DNA of 12,078 bases from an uncultured Saprospiraceae bacterium. GTDB lineage: Bacteria; Bacteroidota; Bacteroidia; Chitinophagales; Saprospiraceae. The notes beneath the pieces were generated by a model, which ran no database searches, was not told the DNA's origin, and saw only the letters and a program-made list of their open reading frames with translations. Made by a program: the position numbers and the translations under genes. The stretch lies in contig CALGLS010000481.1 in NCBI GenBank assembly GCA_937959375.1, positions 1 to 12,078 of the forward strand, given 5' to 3'. The stretch's first letter is position 1. Every line of letters begins with the position of its first letter. This document shows positions 6,604-12,078 of this stretch, piece after piece.

Positions 6604-7995
6604 CTATTTGGAAACAGGCTTCTTTTTTCGTTTTGTTTTAAAGAACTCAACTAGTTCTTTTTTCTTCATAAAGTCAAGATCTACAAAGTTAGTTGTTACA
6701 AACTTCTTGATGTCTTGATAATCACGTCCACGCTTATCAATATAGCGCTTTAATAAACGCTTGATATACTTCATACAAAGTTGTTTCAATCCTTGATTGA
6801 AGTACTGGTTAGAGAATATATCCATGTAAACAGGGAATATCTTTGAAAGCTCAAAGTACTCAGTGTATTCTTCTTCCTTTAGGTTGTTGAGTACCTGTCC
6901 GATATAGTGAAGGATGGTCTTTCTTGTACATTCATTGACTAGAGACATACCAGCATGATTACTGTAAGAAACTCTTACTGCTTCTATACTGTCGTTGTGA
7001 ATGTAGCCTTTACTGTGTACCGTGTCCATTAAAGTATAGTGAACAGAAAGTTCATCATCGATTGACTTATCGATTAATGCAGAGATCTTATTATCGGCAG
7101 TAGCTTCCATGTTTAAAGAACCAGCGTGTGTTTCTAGAATGAAATTCAACCAACGTTCAACGAATTCAGGACTTTCCTTTCTTTGACGGTTGATGATGTC
7201 ACCAACAATTTTAGCATTCGAAGCATTAATTTTAAAAAATCCAGCAAACAATCCAAGCATATCAACCTGCTCTGGTGTACCCTGAAATTCAGGATTTTGC
7301 AAGAAGGTCATGATCTTTTCGTTCAGACTAACATTGTTACGCTTCTTCTCGATACGGTGCTTGATAAAGCTACTTAGGCTAGGGTATAAAACCTTTAGCT
7401 GTGACGTATTGGTAGGAAAATCAGCTGCTTTAAACTCTTCGTTTTTAAACTGATTGTAATAACGTAAGTAGCCAACCTTTCTTTCTCTAAGGTCACGGTA
7501 CTTGCTTAGTTTTTGGCTTTGCAAAAAGTAACGTACTTGTTTGATGACAGCAGCATTGATCAAGTTGGTTACCCAAATGTCACTACTTAAAGAAAAACCA
7601 ATTTGGATGGTTTGTCCAATACGCATTTTGAGGTATTCAAAATTATTGGAGTTGCAGATTGCCATCAAAACCGTTTTGAAATGATCTTGTGGTAAGGTGT
7701 ATTTGTAGTTTTCGTTTACCAAACCTCTAAGTACTGTATAACCCAAGATTCGAGGAAGGTACATGCCTTCGAATTCTTCAGACAAGAGTGCGGTTTCAAG
7801 AGCAGGGAGTTGAAGCGGATTGTCTTTTGCCACTTCCTCATATAGCGCTTGAATCATTGGTTCGAAGTTATCACGCATTTTTTGGTAATCTTCTTCTTCC
7901 TCCTCTTCGAGGTATTTGATGTGTTCTTCTGATACTGGAATTGCCTTTGCAATTTCATCTAATTTAGCCTGATAATCAGGATTTAAAGCTTCCAT
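6604..7995 (-). CDS. Conserved-looking protein of unknown function, all-helical, acidic N-terminus and basic tail
   Basis: I do not recognise this family. The frame is open from a TTG at 8020-8022 (472 residues), but the first ATG is nine codons in, at 7993-7995, giving 463 residues. I prefer the ATG: an in-frame stop lies just upstream of the TTG (8029-8031), TTG starts are uncommon here, and a -7-like CATATTTG overlaps the TTG. Numbered from the ATG, the protein has no signal peptide or membrane helix, so it should be cytoplasmic. A Glu run (EEEEEED, about 31-37) lies in a probable coiled segment near the N-terminus, and the last residues are strongly basic (KTKRKKKPVSK). The body is rich in Leu/Lys/Glu/Tyr with predicted helices throughout, compatible with a helical-repeat scaffold, though no repeat unit is clear by eye. 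It has its own terminator, and neighbours give no functional hint. Confidence 0.85.
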   Translation of the reverse strand: MEALNPDYQAKLDEIAKAIPVSEEHIKYLEEEEEEDYQKMRDNFEPMIQALYEEVAKDNPLQLPALETALLSEEFEGMYLPRILGYTVLRGLVNENYKYTLPQDHFKTVLMAICNSNNFEYLKMRIGQTIQIGFSLSSDIWVTNLINAAVIKQVRYFLQSQKLSKYRDLRERKVGYLRYYNQFKNEEFKAADFPTNTSQLKVLYPSLSSFIKHRIEKKRNNVSLNEKIMTFLQNPEFQGTPEQVDMLGLFAGFFKINASNAKIVGDIINRQRKESPEFVERWLNFILETHAGSLNMEATADNKISALIDKSIDDELSVHYTLMDTVHSKGYIHNDSIEAVRVSYSNHAGMSLVNECTRKTILHYIGQVLNNLKEEEYTEYFELSKIFPVYMDIFSNQYFNQGLKQLCMKYIKRLLKRYIDKRGRDYQDIKKFVTTNFVDLDFMKKKELVEFFKTKRKKKPVSK

Positions 7996-8019
7996 AAGTT
8001 CAATTATTTTATTCTCTGG

Positions 8020-8057
8020 CAAATATGTTTAATTGGTACGCTATTTTAGCCAAAGAG
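8020..8057 (-). promoter_or_regulatory. Possible promoter of the 6604-7995 gene
   Basis: On the minus strand 8027-8020 reads CATATTTG, one mismatch from TAnnTTTG. A TTTG lies about 23 nt further upstream (near 8051-8054), within the 17-23 spacing reported for Bacteroidota. Initiation here would give a short leader before the ATG at 7995, which supports that start over the TTG at 8022. The match is imperfect and the region is AT-rich. Confidence 0.3.
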
Positions 8058-8068
8058 GTTCTAAACTG

Positions 8069-8151
8069 CTTGACTAAATCGTTTAATTTATATGAGTCAA
8101 GGACCTTATTTTAAAGGTAAACCTAGTAGAACATTTAAGCCCTACTAGGTT
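8069..8151. other. Two adjacent perfect hairpins in the rpsP downstream spacer
   Basis: CTTGACT (8069-8075) pairs with AGTCAAG (8095-8101) across 19 nt, and AACCTAGTAG (8120-8129) pairs with CTACTAGGTT (8142-8151) across 12 nt. The second stem is 10 bp and perfect. Neither is followed by a T-run on either strand. They lie upstream of the 6604-7995 gene and far downstream of rpsP; they could be a structured leader, a small RNA or an operator. No function can be assigned from sequence. Confidence 0.45.
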
Positions 8152-8284
8152 CGTACGTCTGGTAATAAATGCATTGAATGGCTAAGGTTAGTCATGGCAA
8201 AATGATAGCAATAGCCAATGTTTCAAAGCACCGCGAAGTTAATTAATTTATTGGGGAAGTTTAACTTTTTTATTAAAAAAAGAT
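8152..8284. other. Gene-free AT-rich spacer
   Basis: Part of the 434-456-bp gap between rpsP and the next minus-strand gene. No plausible coding frame, repeat unit or RNA gene was seen in this part. Structured elements lie on either side (8069-8151 and 8285-8434). Confidence 0.45.
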
Positions 8285-8382
8285 TGGAATTAGAATAGGA
8301 ATGGAAATTAGAATTAGAATCTTCCCTTGATCGTAAAGATCGCGTTAGAGGGCCATTCTAATTCTAATTCTAATTCTAATTC
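8285..8382. repeat. Hexamer tandem repeats in inverted orientation around a 34-nt core
   Basis: The left arm (8285-8320) is six in-phase hexamers of the TAGAAT type: three early units are degenerate (TGGAAT, AGGAAT, GGAAAT) and three are exact. The right arm (8355-8382) is four exact ATTCTA units plus a partial fifth. The arms are reverse complements; 8306-8320 pairs perfectly with 8355-8369 (15 bp). The loop (8321-8354) contains CTTCCC and two GATCG copies. It is non-coding and lies just beyond the rpsP terminator. Confidence 0.85.
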
Positions 8383-8394
8383 ACACTCTAATTA

Positions 8395-8434
8395 AAAAAG
8401 CGGTAAAACAGAACTAACTGCTTCACCGCTTTTT
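8395..8434 (-). terminator. Rho-independent terminator of rpsP
   Basis: AAAAAGCGGT (8395-8404) pairs perfectly with ACCGCTTTTT (8425-8434) over a 20-nt loop, starting about 23 nt past the rpsP stop codon. On the minus strand the descending arm continues as TTTTTTAATT. The flanking A/T runs make it able to act in both directions. Its position shows that rpsP is the last gene of its transcript. Confidence 0.88.
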
Positions 8435-8456
8435 AATATTCTAAAAGAATCAGATT

Positions 8457-9422
8457 TTACTCTTCTTCCTTGCTAGCTACAACTTTACCGCCGTCTAGCT
8501 CATCTTGCCAAGCTTTAAGCTTGTCCCATTCTCCGTCTGCAGCCATTTTAGCTTGTGCAGGCCAAGTTGTTGGGTCGTGAGCTTTGAAGTTACCTTCAGC
8601 GTTCGCCAACGTTTCTTTGATAGAATCAGCAGATGCAGCAGCCAATGCAGCAAAGGTAGTGATACCAGTACCGTTTAGAATTTCTGCAATCTTAGGTCCG
8701 ATTCCTTCGATTTTCTTTAGATCATCCGCAGCAGCAGGAGCAGGAGCTTCAGCAACAGGTGCCGCAGCAACTGGTTCTGGTGTAGCTTCAACAACTGGTT
8801 CAGGAGCTGGAGTCTCAGCAGCTGGTTCTGGTGTAGGTTCTGCAGCAGGAGCTTCAGCTACTGGTTCTGGAGTTGCTTCAGCAGCCGGAGCTGAACTGAA
8901 TGACTCAACAGTAGTTTGTTCTACATTTTCTGCGAAAGTACCAGTTTCAGCAGCAGGAGCATCAAGAGAAGTACTAGCGCTTGCATCTGCCTTAGGCGTG
9001 TGCTTCACAGCTTTTACTTTTCCGTTGATCTCAGCTAAACGGTTGATTTTCTTTAATGCTTCAGCTTCTCTTCTTGCATTTACCTTAGCTTCTTTCTCGT
9101 CGATCCACTTTTGATACATTGTATCAGCTTGTTCAACAGTTAGGGCACCTTTCTTAACACCTCTCATAAGGTGCTTGCGGTAAAGTACGCCTTTGAAACG
9201 AAGGATTGCACGGGCTGTATCAGTAGGTTGAGCACCTTTATTCAGCCAGTCATATGCTTTATCTCGATCGATTTCGATCGTAGCTGGAGTTGTCATTGGG
9301 TTGTAAGACCCAATCTTTTCGATGAATTTACCATCTCTTGGAGCACGTACATCAGCAATTACGATGTGATAGTACGGTGCTTTTCTGCGACCTTGTCGCT
9401 GTAGTCTAATTTTTACAGGCAT
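8457..9422 (-). CDS. rpsP: 30S ribosomal protein bS16 with C-terminal helix-hairpin-helix extension
   Basis: A small-subunit assembly protein. Residues 1 to about 80 are the bS16 domain: it opens MPVKIRLQRQGRRKAPYYHI, followed by VADVRAPRDGKFIE-type sequence and IGSYNP (37-42), then GAQPTDTARAILRFKG. The E. coli protein is about 82 residues; this one has 321. A charged helical segment (about 88-145) leads into an Ala/Pro/Glu linker (about 178-232) made of degenerate PEPVAE/PEPAAE units. The end (about 233-313) is a helix-hairpin-helix module with KKIEGIGPKIAEIL (236-249) and HDPTTWPAQAKMAADG (282-297). Very similar modules occur at the C-terminus of bS16 or bL21 in other Bacteroidota; their role is not established to my knowledge, although HhH folds usually bind nucleic acid. 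The usual partners rimM, trmD and rplS do not follow; a terminator does. The ATG gives the canonical bS16 N-terminus. Confidence 0.97.
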   Translation of the reverse strand: MPVKIRLQRQGRRKAPYYHIVIADVRAPRDGKFIEKIGSYNPMTTPATIEIDRDKAYDWLNKGAQPTDTARAILRFKGVLYRKHLMRGVKKGALTVEQADTMYQKWIDEKEAKVNARREAEALKKINRLAEINGKVKAVKHTPKADASASTSLDAPAAETGTFAENVEQTTVESFSSAPAAEATPEPVAEAPAAEPTPEPAAETPAPEPVVEATPEPVAAAPVAEAPAPAAADDLKKIEGIGPKIAEILNGTGITTFAALAAASADSIKETLANAEGNFKAHDPTTWPAQAKMAADGEWDKLKAWQDELDGGKVVASKEEE

Positions 9423-9463
9423 TTAAGCTAAAATTTATTTGGTTTAACCATACTCACTTAATC

Positions 9464-9498
9464 CTAACATAGGACGGTGAGATTTTAACGCGCGCAAA
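9464..9498 (-). promoter_or_regulatory. Probable promoter of rpsP
   Basis: On the minus strand 9498-9495 reads TTTG and 9471-9464 reads TATGTTAG, one mismatch from the Bacteroidota -7 element TAnnTTTG, with a 23-nt gap that is at the upper end of the reported range. Transcription would start about 35-40 nt upstream of the rpsP ATG. Confidence 0.4.
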
Positions 9499-9601
9499 GA
9501 TATGAATTTAATAGCTAAGAAGGAAGGAAGTTTTCATTAAAGTGGCAATTTAAACCACATATTCCCACCTAAATTACGAATATTTCTTTCCAAAGCCACC
9601 A

Positions 9602-9636
9602 TTTACCCTGAAATTGCCGCTGATTCCCTATATTTG
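9602..9636 (+). promoter_or_regulatory. Probable promoter of the PKD-domain surface protein gene
   Basis: TATATTTG (9629-9636) matches the Bacteroidota -7 consensus TAnnTTTG exactly. TTTA (9602-9605) is a near match to the -33 TTTG at a 23-nt gap. The predicted leader is about 60 nt to the ATG at 9703. It is back to back with the rpsP promoter in the 280-bp divergent gap. Confidence 0.5.
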
Positions 9637-9702
9637 TGCCACACTACGACTTCGACCCGCCTTTTATACTCGATTTCCTAAATCCGTTTATTCTAAACAA
9701 AT

Positions 9703-12078
9703 ATGAGCAAAAAACTGACTCTTCTCGTCATGTGCCTCTACACCTGTATACTGCAGGCACAAACCTCCATTTCTGGCATCATCAATCAGTACACAGCCGT
9801 CACCAACATTGATTATTGCGAAAGTATACTCACGGTGAATAATGTGGCTGATTTTCAAATTGGCCAACAGGTTCTCTTGATTCAAATGCAGGGAGCTGAA
9901 ATTGATGCCTCCAATAATAACTCATTCGGTAATATTACCAGTTTGAACAATACTGGATTGTACGAGCGATCAGCTATTGTCAACATCATTGGCAATCAGA
10001 TTTACCTTCAATATCTTTTGGTGAATAATTACGACATTTTTGGAAATCTGCAATTGGTTACGGTTCCAACGTATCAAAATGCAGAAGTAGTAGGAACCTT
10101 GAGTCCTGAACCTTGGAATGGAAGCACAGGTGGCGTTCTTGCACTAGAAGTTAACGGAACACTGACCATCAACGCGCCAATAGATGCAAGTGGTCATGGG
10201 TTTAGAGGAGGTATTGCGGAGTCGATTAGTCCAAATGATTGTAGTTGGCTGTTTGCAGAAAACGATTATTTCTACGATTCGAATACTTGGCGTGGTGCCG
10301 CAAAGGGAGAAGGAGTTGCTACATTTATCACGGATAAGGAAGCAGGAAAAGGTGCGCAGGCAAATGGCGGCGGCGGTGCTAACGATCACAACTCTGGCGG
10401 AGGTGGTGGAGCACATTTATCTAATGGTGGGCCTGGAGGCGAAAATGATGAGCCTTCTACTTTTGGTTGTGATGGTTTTCATCCGGGGCAAGGAGGAAAG
10501 GGGATTGCGAATAACCAAAACCGATTTTACATGGGAGGTGGTGGCGGAGCTGGTCATATGAATAATGACGCCGGAACCAATGGTGGAAATGGTGGTGGAA
10601 TTATTTTCATAAAAGCGAATACGATTGACGGAACTGCGGCGACGATTGATTGTTCAGGTGCAAGCTCACCGACGACGATAGGTGCTGATGGCGGCGGTGG
10701 AGGAGGAGCAGCTGGTAGCATCATTTTAGATGTAGTAGAAGTAACGACTTCATTGACATTAAATGCAAGTGGAGGAGATGGTAGTACTGTTAACAATGCA
10801 AATGCAGCACGTTGTATGGGGCCAGGAGGCGGTGGCGCTGGAGGTGTCATTACCAGTAGTATCGACCTTACGCCCTTCAATGTTTTGTGGGATGGAGGTA
10901 GTGCAGGTTTGACAACGAATACGCCAGAGTCTTGTAACAATTCGAGTATGAATGCGCTTGGTGGTGTGCAAGGTCAGGTGACTTTTTGGTTGCCTCCTGT
11001 TATTGGAATAGAAGATGTATTGGCTACGAATATTACAATGCAGCCTTTTGTTGATGTATTTTGTGAAGGTACTTCTCCTATGATAAATATTGGTGCAGAA
11101 GGAAATGGGTTAGTATACCAATGGCAGATAAATGAGGGCGGTGGCTTTGCCGATATGCAAGAAGGTGTTTTATATACGGGCACTTCCAGTAATGTACTTA
11201 CGTTAAATGATTTGAGTGGTGTTCAAGATGGTTTTATCATCCGTTGTGTTTTATCATCCAATTGTTTTGCAGATGTGGTTTCGGACGAATTAACCTTAAC
11301 CATTTTGGGTTCACCCACCGCAAACTTTGACTACATCGTCAATGGAACAGAGGTGACCTTTAGTAATACTTCTCAAAACGAAACGACACAGTCTTGGGAC
11401 TTTGGAGACGGAATGACTAGTTCGGAAAGTAACCCCGTTTATGATTACATGACCAGTGGTGTGTATGAGGTTACTTTGATTGTAGAAAACGATTGTTTCT
11501 CAGATACGCTAACGCAAGAAATTGTACTTGGTGTTTTACCTTCCGCTAATTTCACAGTAGATGATATGTCTGGTTGTGTGTCATATACTGTTTTCTATAA
11601 TGATACTTCTTCTGGTGATATTGAAACATGGAATTGGTCATTCCCCGGAGGTGATCCTGCGATGAGTAATGAGCAAAACCCAGTGGTTGTTTACGACACG
11701 CCGGGTGCCTACGATGCTTCACTTGCTGTTACAAATGCCGTTGGTAGTAACTCCATTTCTTATGTTGATTTCATCAATGTGCTTGCGGTTCCAGTTGCTG
11801 ATTTTTCTTTTAATGTGAATGGGTTTGATGTTGACTTTAGCAACCTGTCAGATAATGCCCATATTTATTCTTGGGAGTTTGGAGATGGTGGTGTAAGTTC
11901 TGATGAAAACCCTTCCCATACTTATACAGAGAATGGGACCTATCAAGTGGTTTTGACGGCTGCGAATGATTATTGTGATCATTCCATTTTGATTGAAGTG
12001 GAGATCATGGTGACCGGTGTTGCTGATCAAAAATTCAACGATTTAGCAGTTTATCCAAATCCTTTTTCTGATCGATTG
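9703..12078 (+). CDS. T9SS-exported surface protein with glycine-rich, Ig-like and three PKD domains (3' end cut by window)
   Basis: The frame runs from ATG 9703 without a stop for 792 codons to the last base, so the gene is partial at its 3' end. Residues 1-19 are a signal peptide (MSKKLTLLVMCLYTC start, cleavage near LQA-Q). An N-terminal domain (about 20-215) has VNNVADFQIGQQVLLIQMQG and TGGVLALEVNGTL; I recall similar blocks in Bacteroidota surface proteins. A glycine-rich stretch (222-382) has runs such as GGGGGAH and GGGGGAGH. An Ig-like domain (about 443-537) has VYQWQI and a Cys pair. Three PKD domains follow (about 540-606, 615-692, 699-770), marked by WDFGDG (565-570), WNWSFPGG (643-650) and WEFGDG (724-729). 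VYPNPFSDRL at the very end starts a T9SS type A sorting domain; roughly 65-70 more residues are expected. An adhesive or matrix role is inferred. It is divergent from rpsP and probably unrelated to it. Confidence 0.93.
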   Translation, partial: MSKKLTLLVMCLYTCILQAQTSISGIINQYTAVTNIDYCESILTVNNVADFQIGQQVLLIQMQGAEIDASNNNSFGNITSLNNTGLYERSAIVNIIGNQIYLQYLLVNNYDIFGNLQLVTVPTYQNAEVVGTLSPEPWNGSTGGVLALEVNGTLTINAPIDASGHGFRGGIAESISPNDCSWLFAENDYFYDSNTWRGAAKGEGVATFITDKEAGKGAQANGGGGANDHNSGGGGGAHLSNGGPGGENDEPSTFGCDGFHPGQGGKGIANNQNRFYMGGGGGAGHMNNDAGTNGGNGGGIIFIKANTIDGTAATIDCSGASSPTTIGADGGGGGGAAGSIILDVVEVTTSLTLNASGGDGSTVNNANAARCMGPGGGGAGGVITSSIDLTPFNVLWDGGSAGLTTNTPESCNNSSMNALGGVQGQVTFWLPPVIGIEDVLATNITMQPFVDVFCEGTSPMINIGAEGNGLVYQWQINEGGGFADMQEGVLYTGTSSNVLTLNDLSGVQDGFIIRCVLSSNCFADVVSDELTLTILGSPTANFDYIVNGTEVTFSNTSQNETTQSWDFGDGMTSSESNPVYDYMTSGVYEVTLIVENDCFSDTLTQEIVLGVLPSANFTVDDMSGCVSYTVFYNDTSSGDIETWNWSFPGGDPAMSNEQNPVVVYDTPGAYDASLAVTNAVGSNSISYVDFINVLAVPVADFSFNVNGFDVDFSNLSDNAHIYSWEFGDGGVSSDENPSHTYTENGTYQVVLTAANDYCDHSILIEVEIMVTGVADQKFNDLAVYPNPFSDRL

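Noticed and set aside
8584..9114. A 176-codon plus-strand frame antisense to rpsP
   Set aside because: It mirrors the Ala/Pro/Glu linker of bS16; the Ala/Ser/Gly-rich translation is a composition artefact, and the minus-strand frame is clearly real.
2901..9422. One operon of four minus-strand genes
   Set aside because: Gaps are about 250-460 bp, two intrinsic terminators lie between genes, and the functions are unrelated.
10184..10940. Frames on both strands (10184-10561 plus, 10554-10940 minus) within the glycine-rich region
   Set aside because: They are shadows of the glycine-rich codons of the gene starting at 9703, whose frame is unbroken and has recognisable domains on both sides.

Overview
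The window looks like a chromosomal segment of a Bacteroidota bacterium, most likely from the Saprospiria (Lewinella-like) side of the phylum. Three things point there. Two large secreted proteins carry type IX secretion (T9SS) C-terminal sorting domains. The Bacteroidota -7 promoter element TAnnTTTG appears in front of at least one gene. Ribosomal protein bS16 has a long Ala/Pro/Glu linker and an appended helix-hairpin-helix module. The placement is inferred from protein features, not from a marker-gene comparison.

Layout from left to right. Positions 1-357 hold no gene; bases 1-162 form one symmetric imperfect palindrome that resembles a MITE or long-hairpin repeat. proC (427-1254, minus) ends in a strong terminator hairpin. 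A divergent lipoprotein-type isoaspartyl peptidase/asparaginase follows (1468-2529, plus). The convergent gap 2530-2900 holds a 136/144-bp tandem duplication and an 11-bp inverted repeat. Four minus-strand genes come next: an 802-residue T9SS-exported 'choice-of-anchor B' protein (2901-5309), an EI24/CysZ-like membrane protein (5575-6354), an unrecognised helical protein (6604-7995, or to 8022 from a TTG) and rpsP (8457-9422). Their gaps are about 250-460 bp and two end in clear terminators, so they look like separate transcription units, not an operon. The last gene (9703 to the window end, plus) is a second T9SS cargo with a glycine-rich region, an Ig-like domain and three PKD domains. Its frame is open to the last base and it is cut by the window edge.

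The genes do not form one pathway. They are housekeeping functions (proline synthesis, the small ribosomal subunit, peptide/asparagine hydrolysis) mixed with surface or secreted proteins. No T9SS machinery, defence system, mobile-element gene, tRNA, rRNA or CRISPR array is visible. The least explained material is between the genes: three repeat structures (1-162, 2538-2817, 8285-8382), each built as inverted arms around a short core, and the 6604-7995 protein of unknown function.
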